From contig NZ_CP015118.1 in assembly GCF_002116905.1 (NCBI RefSeq), forward strand, positions 5,456,001-5,520,000: a stretch of DNA of 64,000 nt, in the 5' to 3' direction. Below, piece after piece: positions 44,651 to 55,138 of the stretch. This stretch comes from Piscinibacter gummiphilus (GTDB lineage Bacteria; Pseudomonadota; Gammaproteobacteria; Burkholderiales; Burkholderiaceae_C). Below the pieces are notes generated by a model. That model was not told the origin of the DNA. It was given only the letters and a program-made list of their open reading frames with translations, and made no database searches. Made by a program: the position numbers and the translations under genes. Within the stretch, counting starts at the first letter, position 1. Each line of letters begins with the position of its first letter.

Positions 44651-44673
44651 TCCAAACTCACTGAGAACCGACA
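44651..44673 (-). repeat. Right terminal inverted repeat of the 9.5-kb unit
   Basis: Minus-strand TGTCGGTTCTCAGTGAGTTT onward; the outer end is followed by GAGG. Partner of 35124-35146. Confidence 0.6.
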
Positions 44674-44760
44674 GAGGGTCCCGCTGCAAACCCAGCACTT
44701 GAACCCACCCCATCCGGCCCAACTTCAGCAAGCTCTGGCCCGAAGCCAGCAGCCCGGGTC

Positions 44761-44788
44761 TTGCCAGCCGACCTCGGCTCCCTATAAT
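44761..44788 (+). promoter_or_regulatory. groESL sigma-70 promoter
   Basis: -35 TTGCCA (44761-44766), 16-bp spacer, -10 TATAAT (44783-44788). It directly precedes the CIRCE operator, as in HrcA-controlled groESL operons. Confidence 0.8.
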
Positions 44789-44796
44789 CCGCTCTG

Positions 44797-44823
44797 CTAG
44801 CACTCGACCCGGTCGAGTGCCAA
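44797..44823. promoter_or_regulatory. CIRCE operator (HrcA site)
   Basis: CTAGCACTC-N9-GAGTGCCAA, one base in each outer position away from the consensus TTAGCACTC-N9-GAGTGCTAA. It overlaps the expected transcription start. HrcA repression with heat induction is well established for this element; hrcA is not in the window. Confidence 0.92.
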
Positions 44824-44930
44824 CAGTGGTCCGAACCCCATCGATGCGGACTGCTGGAGATTCGTCAGTGATCGCCAACTAGCGATTTCTGCCCCGCAGA
44901 AGTTCGATACCGAGTCATCAAGGAGATGCT

Positions 44931-45221
44931 ATGAAACTTCGTCCGTTGCACGACCGCGTGGTCGTCAAGCGCCTGGAACAAGAAACCAAGACCGCTTCCG
45001 GCATCGTGATCCCCGACGCCGCCGCTGAAAAGCCGGACCAGGGTGAAGTCATCGCCATCGGCACCGGCAAGCGCAACGACAAGGGCGAATTCGTCGCCCT
45101 GAGCGTCAAGGTCGGTGACCGCGTGCTGTTCGGCAAGTACAGCGGCCAGACCGTCAAGGTCGACGGCGACGAGCTGCTCGTGATGCGCGAAGAAGACCTC
45201 TTCGCCGTCGTCGAGAAGTAA
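44931..45221 (+). CDS. groES: Co-chaperonin GroES
   Basis: 96 residues, full length: MKLRPLHDRVVVKRLEQETK, the mobile loop TASGIVIPDAAAEKPDQGEV, GDRVLFGKYSGQTVKVDGDE, EDLFAVVEK. It caps the GroEL ring during folding. Ribosome site AAGGAG at 44920-44925. Starts the CIRCE-controlled operon; groEL follows after 33 bp. Confidence 0.98.
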   Translation: MKLRPLHDRVVVKRLEQETKTASGIVIPDAAAEKPDQGEVIAIGTGKRNDKGEFVALSVKVGDRVLFGKYSGQTVKVDGDELLVMREEDLFAVVEK

Positions 45222-45254
45222 TCCCCCGCCCCCACAGAATTCGGAGAAATCAAC

Positions 45255-46904
<1,650 letters not shown>

Positions 46905-46952
46905 TGTCCCGGCCGGACCCCTCCGGTCCGGCCAGTTGCCTCGCGCACATCG

Positions 46953-46980
46953 AAAAGGGCTGCTTCGGCAGCCCTTTTTT
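46953..46980 (+). terminator. Intrinsic terminator of groESL
   Basis: GGGCTGC-TTCG-GCAGCCC stem with a UUCG tetraloop (46957-46974), flanked by AAAA and six T. It lies 49 bp after the groEL stop. Confidence 0.93.
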
Positions 46981-47034
46981 ACGGGCCGAACACGGCGCAT
47001 TTCGTCACCAACGCCTTTTTGCCACCGCCGCATA

Positions 47035-49161
47035 ATGGCGTCGATGGCGACCGTAGTCCCCCCCCTGCTCCAATCCTTCGTCGACGCCGAACTCGGCCAG
47101 TCGGCCGACCTGATCGCCCGCACGCTCGCGACCATCCAGAGCCAGCTGCGCCAATCCGGCGACGGCATGCTGGCCGCAGCCGAGCGCCAGCACCACTTCG
47201 ACCTCGCCCAGGCCCTGGCCCAGCACCAGGTCACGTTCCAGCGCCGCTTCGTCGACGCACTGCGCGATGCGGTCGTCGCGGAACTGAACCCCACGGACGA
47301 CACCGCCAGCGGCATGTCCCTGGCCTCCAGCGGGCTGGGCGGCCTGCACCTGATGGACGAGACGCGGGTCGAGTCCGAGATCGGGCTCTCGCGCGCCATC
47401 CAGGAGATCGACACCGCCGCCGAATGGGAGCTGCGCGAACTGCAGACGTTCACGTCCACGCTGCGCGGCCAGGAACACGTCACCGCCGAGTCGAACCCGA
47501 TGCGCCCCCGCGTCTACGCGAAGGCGCTGGCGGAGGCCTCGGAGGCCCTGCCCGTCCTGCCGGTGCAGCAGGCGCTGCTGCTGCGCCTGTCGGCCACGGC
47601 CATCGCCCCGCTGCTGAAGAAGGCCTGGGCCGCGGCCTCGTCGAGGCTGGAGCGCAAGGGGGTCACGCCCAGCATCTACCGCACCGTCGTGTTCGCCCCC
47701 GGCGTGGGCGTCAAGGCCCCGCCCGAGGTCAACGTGACCCAGCCCGGCGCGCTCGAAGCCCTTCGCCGCACGATGCCCGAAGGCCCGGCCACCACGGCGG
47801 CGCCCGGTGAACTCGACAACGCGCTGTCGCGGGTCGAGGCACTGCTGAGCCGCATGCCCACGGTGTCCGGCACCACGGCGCCGGCGCCGAAGCTGCTGGA
47901 GCACCGCGCATCGCTGCTGGCCAACACCGGCGCGTCGGTCGAGCGCCAGATCATCGAGCTGATCGCCCGCCTGTTCGAGGTGATCGTGTCCGACCCCGGG
48001 CTGAACCCCGTGCTGCGCTCGCAGCTGGGCCGGCTGCAGGTGCCGGCGCTGCGCATCGCGCTGAACGACCCCGACATGCTCGACCGCCACGAGCACCCGG
48101 TGTGGGTGTTCATGGCCCGCATCGTGAACGCCGCGTCCAGCTACCCGAACCCGGGCGACCCCCGCCTCGTGTCGCTGCTCGGGTGCACCGACAGCCTGAT
48201 CGGCGACCTCACCGCCCGCCCGCGCCAGGACGCCGAGCAGTACGTGCGCGCGCTGTCCCAGCTCGACGCCTTCCTCGACGACCAGTTGCACCAGCAGCAG
48301 GACGCCGCCCGCTCGGCCATCGAGACGCTGCTGCGCGCGGAGCAGTCCGACCAGCTGCAACAGCAGATCTCGGCGCGCCTGTCGGAGCAGCTCGCGCCGG
48401 TGCGCACCACCCCGGTCATCCGCCGCTTCATCACGGGCGCCTGGGCCAAGGTGCTCGCCACGTCGATGCTGCAGCACGGCGACACGTCCGACATCACCTC
48501 CGGCTACGTGAAGGTGCTCGACGAACTCGTCTGGAGCCTCCAGCCGCCCGACCAGCCCCAGAGCCGCCAGCGGCTGCTGGCCGTGCTGCCCGGCATGCTG
48601 CAGAAGCTGCGCGCCGGCATGGCCGCCATCGACCTGCCCGCCGCCGAACGCCAGGCCGTGCTCGACGACCTCGTCACCGTGCACACCGAGGCGCTGCGCC
48701 CCGGCCCGCGTGCGGGTGCCACGCCGGAAGCGGCGCTGACGCCGGAAGAAATCGTGCGCCGCCTGCGCGAGGAAGTGACGGCACCGGATGACGACGGCCC
48801 GGGCTTCGGCGACTCGCTGATCGACCTGGCCTCCATGGACACGGTGCCCGCGGCGCTGATGACCGAGACCTCGCCGGTCTCCAAGGAAGACCCGGCCGAC
48901 TGGGTGACCCAGGTGTCGCCAGGCACGCGCCAGCGCATCTTCCTGAACGGCCGCTGGACGCAGGCCCAGCTGCTGTGGCGCAGCCCGCGCGGCACGTACT
49001 TCGTCTACGCCGGCGAGGCGGCGGGCCGCACGCACTCCGTCACCCAGCGTGCGCTGGAGCGGCTGCGCAAGGCCGACCTCGTCGAGGACATCAGCGCGAA
49101 CGCGCTGGTGCAGCGCGCCGTCGACGCCCTGTTGCGCCGCATCGACACGCCGGGCGCCTGA
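47035..49161 (+). CDS. DUF1631 family protein
   Basis: 708 residues, no signal or membrane segment, rich in Leu/Ala/Gln helices. I recognise the DUF1631 family of beta/gammaproteobacteria by size and by blocks such as LPVQQALLLRLSATAIAPLL, DPRLVSLLGCTDSLIGDL and QRIFLNGRWTQAQLLWRSPRG near the end (a PilZ-like small beta unit is possible there). Some databases name it thymidine phosphorylase in error. No good ribosome site is visible; a second in-frame ATG at 47044 is possible. Function unknown. Confidence 0.8.
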   Translation: MASMATVVPPLLQSFVDAELGQSADLIARTLATIQSQLRQSGDGMLAAAERQHHFDLAQALAQHQVTFQRRFVDALRDAVVAELNPTDDTASGMSLASSGLGGLHLMDETRVESEIGLSRAIQEIDTAAEWELRELQTFTSTLRGQEHVTAESNPMRPRVYAKALAEASEALPVLPVQQALLLRLSATAIAPLLKKAWAAASSRLERKGVTPSIYRTVVFAPGVGVKAPPEVNVTQPGALEALRRTMPEGPATTAAPGELDNALSRVEALLSRMPTVSGTTAPAPKLLEHRASLLANTGASVERQIIELIARLFEVIVSDPGLNPVLRSQLGRLQVPALRIALNDPDMLDRHEHPVWVFMARIVNAASSYPNPGDPRLVSLLGCTDSLIGDLTARPRQDAEQYVRALSQLDAFLDDQLHQQQDAARSAIETLLRAEQSDQLQQQISARLSEQLAPVRTTPVIRRFITGAWAKVLATSMLQHGDTSDITSGYVKVLDELVWSLQPPDQPQSRQRLLAVLPGMLQKLRAGMAAIDLPAAERQAVLDDLVTVHTEALRPGPRAGATPEAALTPEEIVRRLREEVTAPDDDGPGFGDSLIDLASMDTVPAALMTETSPVSKEDPADWVTQVSPGTRQRIFLNGRWTQAQLLWRSPRGTYFVYAGEAAGRTHSVTQRALERLRKADLVEDISANALVQRAVDALLRRIDTPGA

Positions 49162-49171
49162 GCGCCGCCGG

Positions 49172-50074
49172 TCAGCGCGCCAGCGCCGTCTCGATCTCGG
49201 CCGCGATGCGGCCGGGCATCTCGTGCACGATCCAGTGGGTGGCGCCCGGGATGCGCACCACGGTGAGGTCGGGCACGAAGGCCTCGAGCCCGTCGAGCAG
49301 CGACGGCGGCAGCGCGCGGTCGGCCTCGCCCCACACCACGTGCACCGGCACCCGGATCGTCACGGCCTCGGGCGGGAACACCACGCTGCGCACTGCCGAG
49401 TCGGGCCCGGTGGGGGGGCGCAGCGGCGACGCCCGGTAGTAGTTCACCGGTCCTGTCAGCCCGACCGACCACACGGCGCGGTACTGCGCACGGACCTCGT
49501 CGGTGAGCCAGCCACCGCCCGGGTGGTCCGGGTCGGTGGCCCCGCTGCGGTCGAACAGGTGCCACAGCATCGCGAAATCGTCGGCGGCGAGCCGGTCTTC
49601 CGAACCCGGCTCGTTGAAGTCGTTCATGTAGGCGCTGGCCGCCTGCTGCACGGGGTTGCCCAGCAACTCACGCAGGAACACCGCGGGGTGCGGCGAATTG
49701 ACGATGAACAGGCGCTCGACGAGGGCCGGGAACGCGGCGGTGAAGGTCCAGGCGACCGCACCACCCCAGTCGTGCGCGACCAGTGCGGCGAGCCGGCCTC
49801 CGAAGGCCCCGACGAGGGCCCGGATGTCGCCGATCAGGTGCTTGGCCCGGTAAGGCTCCACGCCGGCCGGGGTCGACGAGCGCTCGTAGCCCCGCAGATT
49901 CGGCGCCACGCAGCGGTAGCGGCCGGCGAAGTGTTCCAGCAGCGGGTCCCAGACGAACGCCGCCTCGGGGAAACCGTGCAGGAACATCAGCACCGGTGCG
50001 TCCTCCGGGCCGGTCACCCGGCAGCTGAGGGTGATGCCGTGGGGCAACGTGATGTCCTGGACGGTGATGGTCAT
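49172..50074 (-). CDS. Alpha/beta hydrolase (epoxide hydrolase/haloalkane dehalogenase-like)
   Basis: 300 residues. FLHGFPEAAFVWDPLLEHFA holds the oxyanion HGFP motif; the nucleophile is Asp in LVAHDWGGAVAW, which points to epoxide hydrolase or dehalogenase chemistry rather than an esterase. The acid/base ends are VWGEADRALPP and the catalytic His in PGATHWIVHEMP. The start MTITVQDI overlaps the engB stop by 4 bp, so the two genes are coupled. The substrate is unknown. Confidence 0.87.
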   Translation of the reverse strand: MTITVQDITLPHGITLSCRVTGPEDAPVLMFLHGFPEAAFVWDPLLEHFAGRYRCVAPNLRGYERSSTPAGVEPYRAKHLIGDIRALVGAFGGRLAALVAHDWGGAVAWTFTAAFPALVERLFIVNSPHPAVFLRELLGNPVQQAASAYMNDFNEPGSEDRLAADDFAMLWHLFDRSGATDPDHPGGGWLTDEVRAQYRAVWSVGLTGPVNYYRASPLRPPTGPDSAVRSVVFPPEAVTIRVPVHVVWGEADRALPPSLLDGLEAFVPDLTVVRIPGATHWIVHEMPGRIAAEIETALAR

Positions 50075-50778
50075 GGCGTCGGGGTTTCCTCGGGGTGGGT
50101 CCACGCATGCAAGACCTGGGCGGCATCGCCGACCCCCGACTTGTAGAGCGCGGAGAAGAGCGACATGCTGACGTCGGCCTCGTCGGTGGACAACTCGCCC
50201 AGCACGTCCTGGGCGGCGGCCAGCGACTTGTCGGCGTCGCGGCGGTTGAGCTTGTCGGACTTGGTCAGCAGCACCAGCAGCTTGACCGAGCCATTGCCCA
50301 CGCGCGGGGCCACGAACTCGAGCAGCTGGCGGTCGAGGTCGGTGAAGCCGAGCCGCGAATCCACCATCAGCACCACCCCGGCGAGCGACCGGCGCAGCTC
50401 CAAGTAGTCAGCCATCACTTTCTGCCATCTCAGCTTGGCGCCACGGGCCACGGCGGCGTAGCCGTAGCCGGGCAGGTCGGCGAACAGGGCGTCGGCCTGC
50501 AGCTTCGGGCCCAGCTCGAACAGGTTGATGTGCTGCGTGCGCCCGGGCGTCTTCGACGCGAAGGCGAGGCGCTTCTGCTGGGTGAGGGTGTTGATGGCGG
50601 TGGACTTGCCGGCGTTGGAGCGGCCCACGAACGCGATCTCGGGGAGCTCGGTGGCGGGCAGGTGTTCCAGCTGGCTGGCCGTGGTCAGGAACCGGGCGGT
50701 GTGGGTCCAGGCGAGTGCCGACTTCTCCGCGCTGGCGGCGTCGGCGACCGGGGGATTCGAATTGTTTTGCTCGGTCAT
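50071..50778 (-). CDS. engB: Ribosome biogenesis GTPase EngB/YsxC
   Basis: 235 residues. G1 AFVGRSNAGKSTAINTL, G2 region RLAFASKTPGRTQHINLF, G3 FADLPGYGYAAV, G4 LLVLLTKSDKL and G5 SALYKSG are all present. Essential 50S-assembly GTPase, usually encoded next to cytochrome c genes in Burkholderiales, as here (divergent, 62 bp). ATG 50778 was chosen; upstream in-frame sequence belongs to the promoter region. Confidence 0.95.
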   Translation of the reverse strand: MTEQNNSNPPVADAASAEKSALAWTHTARFLTTASQLEHLPATELPEIAFVGRSNAGKSTAINTLTQQKRLAFASKTPGRTQHINLFELGPKLQADALFADLPGYGYAAVARGAKLRWQKVMADYLELRRSLAGVVLMVDSRLGFTDLDRQLLEFVAPRVGNGSVKLLVLLTKSDKLNRRDADKSLAAAQDVLGELSTDEADVSMSLFSALYKSGVGDAAQVLHAWTHPEETPTP

Positions 50779-50840
50779 GCGGGAGCCCAAAACTTGCATT
50801 GTAAAATCGCTGGGTTTTGCACAAGGAATCGCCTCACGCC

Positions 50841-51467
50841 ATGAAGTCTTTTGCACCTGTGTTGTCCAGCCTCCTGTTGACCGCTTCGCTCACCGCGCCG
50901 GCAGTCGCCGCGGACCACGCACCCGCGAAGCCTGACCTGGCCAAGGGAGAGGCCATCTCCACGAACGTCTGCGCCGCGTGCCACGTGGCCGACAACACCC
51001 GGGGCGCCCCGGCGAACCCTCTGCTCAAGGGCCAGCACCCCGAGTACCTGGCCAAGCAGTTGCACGACTTCAAGGAAGACAAGCGCAAGAACGCCGTGAT
51101 GAAGGGCTTCGCCTCCGCGCTGAGCGAAGACGACATCCGCAACGTCACCGCCTTCTACGCCAGCAAGGCCCCGTCGAATGGCACGGCCAAGAGCAAGGCC
51201 ACCATCGCCCTCGGCGAGAAGATCTACCGCGGCGGCATCGCCGACCGTGGCGTGCCCGCCTGTTCGGGCTGTCATGGCCCCACCGGCAGCGGCCTGCCGT
51301 CGCAGTACCCGCGCCTGCGCGGCCAGCACGCCGACTACACCGTGGCCCAACTGCTTGCCTTCCGTGGCAACACCCGCACCAACAGCCCGCAGATGGTGGG
51401 CGTGGTCGCGAAGATGAACGACGCCGAGATCAAGGCCGTCGCCGACTACATCGCCGGGATGCGCTGA
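50841..51467 (+). CDS. Dihaem cytochrome c4
   Basis: 208 residues with signal peptide cleaved near AVAADHAP. Two class-I haem sites: CAACH in the first half and CSGCH in the second. The axial Met ligands probably lie in KNAVMKGFA and NSPQMVGVV. Periplasmic electron carrier to a terminal oxidase. The cytochrome c maturation genes ccsB-ccsA follow, which fits its need for haem attachment. The engB-cytochrome gap includes TTGCATTGTAAAAT, a likely promoter. Confidence 0.94.
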   Translation: MKSFAPVLSSLLLTASLTAPAVAADHAPAKPDLAKGEAISTNVCAACHVADNTRGAPANPLLKGQHPEYLAKQLHDFKEDKRKNAVMKGFASALSEDDIRNVTAFYASKAPSNGTAKSKATIALGEKIYRGGIADRGVPACSGCHGPTGSGLPSQYPRLRGQHADYTVAQLLAFRGNTRTNSPQMVGVVAKMNDAEIKAVADYIAGMR

Positions 51468-51493
51468 ACTTCCCGCGGGTTGTCTGCTCCAAG

Positions 51494-51520
51494 AGGCCGG
51501 TCCGTTGACCGGCCTTTTTT
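51494..51520 (+). terminator. Intrinsic terminator after cytochrome c4
   Basis: AGGCCGGTC-CGTT-GACCGGCCT stem followed by a T-run (to 51520), 27 bp after the cytochrome stop. Confidence 0.92.
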
Positions 51521-51571
51521 GATGCGGCGGCCGCATCGCACGCCCCTGTTCTCCCGTTCCGCCTGAAGTCC

Positions 51572-53713
51572 ATGGCCGCCTCCCCCTCCGGCATCCGCGT
51601 GCATTCCGGCTCGCGCCTCCTGCGCGACGCCATCGAGCTGCTGTCGTCGATGCGCTTCGCGATCTCGCTGCTGACGCTGATCTGCATCGCCTCCGTGATC
51701 GGCACCGTGGTGAAGCAGAACGAGCCCGCCGCGAACTACGTCAACCAGTTCGGGCCGTTCTGGTCGGAGTTGTTCGCCACGGTGGGCCTGACCCGGGTCT
51801 ACAGCGTCTGGTGGTTCCTGCTGATCCTCGCGTTCCTGGTGCTGTCCACCACGCTGTGCATCCTGCGCAACACGCCGAAGATCCTCACCGACCTGCGCCA
51901 GTACAAGGAGCACGTGCGCGAGCAGAGCCTGCTGTCGTTCCACCACCGGGGCCAGGCCGACCTCGCCGAGACGCCCGAGCAGGCCTACGCCCGCGTCACG
52001 GGCGTGCTGGCCGGCGACGGCTGGCGCGCGAAGGTGCAGCAGCGGCACGAGGACGGCACCTGGCGCGGCACGATGATCGCGGCGCGCAAGGGCGCGGTGA
52101 ACAAGCTCGGCTACATCGCGGCGCACTCGGCCATCGTGCTGATCTGCATCGGCGGCCTCCTCGACGGCGACCTGATCGTGCGCGTGCAGATGCTGCTGCA
52201 GGGCAAGACGGCGTACCACGGCAGCGGCCTCGTGAAGGACGTGCCCGCCGAACACCGCCTGGGCCCGGGCACCCTCACCTTCCGCGGCAACATGGAGGTG
52301 CCCGAGGGCGCCCGGCGCGGCACCGCGATCCTCACGCAGCAGGACGGTGTCGTGCTGCAGGACCTGCCATTCGACATCGAGCTGAAGAAGTTCGTCGTCG
52401 AGTACTACGAGACCGGCATGCCCAAGCTCTTCGCGAGCGACATCGTCGTGCACGACCGCGACACGGGCGAGGCGAAGGCCGTCACCGTGAAGGTCAACGA
52501 ACCCGCGTTCCACCGCGGCGTGGCCATCTACCAGAGCAGCTTCGACGACGGCGGCTCGCGCCTGAAGCTGCGCGCCTTGCCGCTGCAGGCGGGCGTGAAG
52601 GGTTTCGACCTCGACGGCACGGTGGGCACATCCGGCACCTTGCCGCTCGTGGGCGTGGCCGACGGCGAGAAGCTGACGGTCGAGTTCACGGGCCTGCGCG
52701 CCATCAACGTCGAGAACCTGCAGGCCACCGGCAGCGGCACCGACGTGCGCAAGGTCGACCTCGTCGACAGCGTGCAGGCCCACCTGGGTTCCGGCGCGAA
52801 GGTGCGCCACCAGAAGGAGCTGCGCAACGTGGGCGCGTCGTTCAGCTACAAGCTGCGCGACGCGGCGGGCCAGGCGCGCGAGTTCAACAACTACATGGCG
52901 CCCGTGGACCTCGACGGCCAGCGCGTCTACCTGGCCGGCGTGCGCGACACGCCCGCCGAGAATTTCCGCTACCTGCGCATCCCCGTCGACGACCAGGACG
53001 GCATGGACCGCTGGCTGCACCTGCGTGCCGCGCTGCAGGACCCGGCCCGGCGCGAGGCCGCGGCGGCACGCTACGGCAAGCTGGCCACGCCCGCCGACAA
53101 GCCGGCGATGACGCCGCAGCTCGTGACCACGAGTCGCATCGCCCTCGACCTGTTCGCCGGTGCGATGCCGCCCGGCGACGGCGAGAAGCCGCTCGGCGGG
53201 CTGCCGGGCCTCTCGCGTTACCTCGAATCGAAGGTGCCCGAGGCCGAGCGCGCACGGGTGTCGGAAGTGATGCTGCGCGTGTTGAGCGGCAGCCTCTTCG
53301 AACTCGTCAACCTCGACCGCGAGGCCGCCGGGCAGAAGCCGCTGCCGGGCGACACCGCGACGCAGGCCTGGATGACGCAGGCCATGATGTCGGTGTCGGA
53401 CAGCCAGTTCTATCCGGCCCCGGTGCTGCTCGAACTGATGGACTACACCCAGGTGCAGGCGAGCGTGTTCCAGGTGGCGCGCGCGCCCGGCAAGACGCTC
53501 GTGTACCTGGGCTGCGTGGCGCTGATCATCGGCGTGTTCGCGATGCTCTACGTGCGCGAGCGCCGGCTGTGGATCTGGCTGCAGCCCGCCGAGGGCGGCG
53601 GCACCCACGTGCGCACGGCGCTGTCGACCACCCGGCGCACGCTGGACGCCGACGCCGAATTCGAGACCTTGAAGTCGGCGCTGCTGACCCCGGCCGCAGG
53701 CAGGACCCCATGA
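51572..53713 (+). CDS. ccsB: Cytochrome c biogenesis protein CcsB (ResB-like)
   Basis: 713 residues. Three N-terminal membrane helices (LLSSMRFAISLLTLICIAS; VYSVWWFLLILAFLVLSTT; NKLGYIAAHSAIVLICIGGL), a long periplasmic domain (VPEGARRGTAILTQQDG ... YRYLRIPVDD) and a last helix KTLVYLGCVALIIGVFAMLY. ResB half of the system II haem delivery/ligation complex that attaches haem to CxxCH proteins. Overlaps ccsA by 4 bp. Confidence 0.94.
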   Translation: MAASPSGIRVHSGSRLLRDAIELLSSMRFAISLLTLICIASVIGTVVKQNEPAANYVNQFGPFWSELFATVGLTRVYSVWWFLLILAFLVLSTTLCILRNTPKILTDLRQYKEHVREQSLLSFHHRGQADLAETPEQAYARVTGVLAGDGWRAKVQQRHEDGTWRGTMIAARKGAVNKLGYIAAHSAIVLICIGGLLDGDLIVRVQMLLQGKTAYHGSGLVKDVPAEHRLGPGTLTFRGNMEVPEGARRGTAILTQQDGVVLQDLPFDIELKKFVVEYYETGMPKLFASDIVVHDRDTGEAKAVTVKVNEPAFHRGVAIYQSSFDDGGSRLKLRALPLQAGVKGFDLDGTVGTSGTLPLVGVADGEKLTVEFTGLRAINVENLQATGSGTDVRKVDLVDSVQAHLGSGAKVRHQKELRNVGASFSYKLRDAAGQAREFNNYMAPVDLDGQRVYLAGVRDTPAENFRYLRIPVDDQDGMDRWLHLRAALQDPARREAAAARYGKLATPADKPAMTPQLVTTSRIALDLFAGAMPPGDGEKPLGGLPGLSRYLESKVPEAERARVSEVMLRVLSGSLFELVNLDREAAGQKPLPGDTATQAWMTQAMMSVSDSQFYPAPVLLELMDYTQVQASVFQVARAPGKTLVYLGCVALIIGVFAMLYVRERRLWIWLQPAEGGGTHVRTALSTTRRTLDADAEFETLKSALLTPAAGRTP

Positions 53714-55065
53714 ACACGACCACCACCACCACGACCACCCTCGACTTCGGCCGCACCGGCTACTTCTCGGGCCGCAGTGTGTACGACTGGCTGTTCGCGC
53801 TGGCGGTGCTGGCCGGTGGCGCCTGGGCCTTCGCGCGGTACGGCGGGTCCATGGACATGTACGAGAAGCCCATCTTCGCGGCCACGCTGCCGTCGCTGGT
53901 GGCGCTCGGCTGGTTCTGGGGTCGCCTGCGCGGCCTGTCGCTCGGGGTCGCGGCCGCCGTGCTCGCCGCCATCGCGCTCTACCACCAGCACCTCGACGGC
54001 TTCGGCGCCGACCTGTCGAAGGCCGACAGCGTGTTCCTGCTGAAGTACTTCCTGTCGAGCCAGAGCGCCATTCTCTGGATGAGCGTGCTGACGTTCATGA
54101 GCACCGTCTTCTACTGGGTGGGCCTGCTCGCCCCGGGCGAGGACAACACCGCGCTGAAGCTCGGCTCGCGTTTCGCGTGGGCGGCCGTGGCGATGGCGCT
54201 CGTGGGCACGTTCGTGCGCTGGTTCGAGAGCCACCAGATCGCCCCGGACGTGGGCCACATCCCCGTCAGCAACCTGTACGAGGTGTTCGTGCTGTTCTGC
54301 TGGCTCACCACCACGTTCTACCTGTACTACGAGCAGCACTACCGCACCCGTGCGCTGGGCGCCTTCGTGATGCTCGTGATCAGCGCGGCCACCGGCTTCC
54401 TGCTCTGGTACACCGTGGTGCGCGAGGCGCACGAGATCCAGCCGCTGGTGCCGGCCCTGCAGAGCTGGTGGATGAAACTGCACGTGCCGGCGAACTTCAT
54501 CGGCTACGGCACCTTCGCGCTGTCGGCCATGGTGGCCTTCGCGTACCTGGTCAAGCAATCGGCGGAACAGTCGCGCTGGTGGCAACTGGCCCCGCTGTTC
54601 CTGCTGGGCATGGTGCTGTGCCTGGAGCCGGTGGTGTTCCGCAAGAATCCCATCGAGGCGCTGAGCAGCTACTGGGCGGTCTACTTCGGGGTGGCCGCGC
54701 TGGTCACCGGCGGCATCCTGGCAGCCCGCCGCCGCATCGCGGCCCGGCTGCCGGCGCTGGAGGTGCTCGACGACGTCATGTACAAGGCCATCGCGGTCGG
54801 CTTCGCGTTCTTCACCATCGCCACCATCCTCGGCGCCTTCTGGGCCGCCGAGGCCTGGGGCGGGTACTGGAGCTGGGACCCGAAGGAGACCTGGGCGCTG
54901 ATCGTCTGGCTGAACTACGCCGCCTGGCTGCACATGCGGCTGATGAAGGGCCTGCGCGGCCCGGTGGCCGCGTGGTGGGCCCTGGTCGGGCTGGCGGTGA
55001 CCACGTTCGCCTTCCTGGGCGTCAACATGTTCCTGAGCGGGCTGCATTCGTACGGCGAACTTTGA
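53710..55065 (+). CDS. ccsA: Cytochrome c biogenesis protein CcsA (ResC-like)
   Basis: 451 residues, multi-pass. The haem-handling WWD segment is AEAWGGYWSWDPKETWALIV, with flanking conserved His (MKLHVPANFIGYGTFALSA; GLHSYGEL at the end). With CcsB it forms the cytochrome c synthase. The N-terminus has seven consecutive Thr, not part of the fold. Translation is coupled through the ATGA overlap. Confidence 0.95.
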   Translation: MNTTTTTTTTLDFGRTGYFSGRSVYDWLFALAVLAGGAWAFARYGGSMDMYEKPIFAATLPSLVALGWFWGRLRGLSLGVAAAVLAAIALYHQHLDGFGADLSKADSVFLLKYFLSSQSAILWMSVLTFMSTVFYWVGLLAPGEDNTALKLGSRFAWAAVAMALVGTFVRWFESHQIAPDVGHIPVSNLYEVFVLFCWLTTTFYLYYEQHYRTRALGAFVMLVISAATGFLLWYTVVREAHEIQPLVPALQSWWMKLHVPANFIGYGTFALSAMVAFAYLVKQSAEQSRWWQLAPLFLLGMVLCLEPVVFRKNPIEALSSYWAVYFGVAALVTGGILAARRRIAARLPALEVLDDVMYKAIAVGFAFFTIATILGAFWAAEAWGGYWSWDPKETWALIVWLNYAAWLHMRLMKGLRGPVAAWWALVGLAVTTFAFLGVNMFLSGLHSYGEL

Positions 55066-55138
55066 TGCCCGCTTTCATGCCGGCAGGGTCGGGACGGGTC
55101 TATAGTGCGTACATCGCAGCCCCCCACCGACCTGCACC

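Larger units (their letters stand above)
35124..44673. mobile_element. Candidate 9.5-kb mobile unit bounded by inverted repeats and a 4-bp duplication
   Basis: The left end TGTCGGTTCTCATTGAG and the inverted right end TGTCGGTTCTCAGTGAG differ at one of 17 bases (20/23 when extended). Both ends start TG and finish CA. GAGG stands immediately outside both ends (35120-35123 and 44674-44677), the pattern of a target-site duplication. The interior holds two DUF1254 genes, an autotransporter, a peptidase lipoprotein and a transposase scrap, but no intact transposase. The ends resemble IS21-family termini in having several internal copies of a GTGAGAA/TGGAATTTT motif. Single-event insertion is an inference. 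Confidence 0.45.
44385..44930. other. 546-bp region: mobile-unit right end and groES control region
   Basis: From 44490 to 44673 five short repeats of the form AAGTGAGTTTTCTCC, AAGTGAGAAAAGCTC, GGTGAGAACCGCC, TAGTGAGAAAAATTCC and CACTGAGAACCGACA precede the right terminal repeat. From 44761 follow the groES promoter, CIRCE and leader. No gene. Confidence 0.65.

Noticed and set aside
44457..44760. A regulatory RNA or attenuator upstream of groES in the repeat-rich region
   Set aside because: The region lies upstream of the mapped-looking groES promoter, and its repeats are better explained as the mobile unit's right end.
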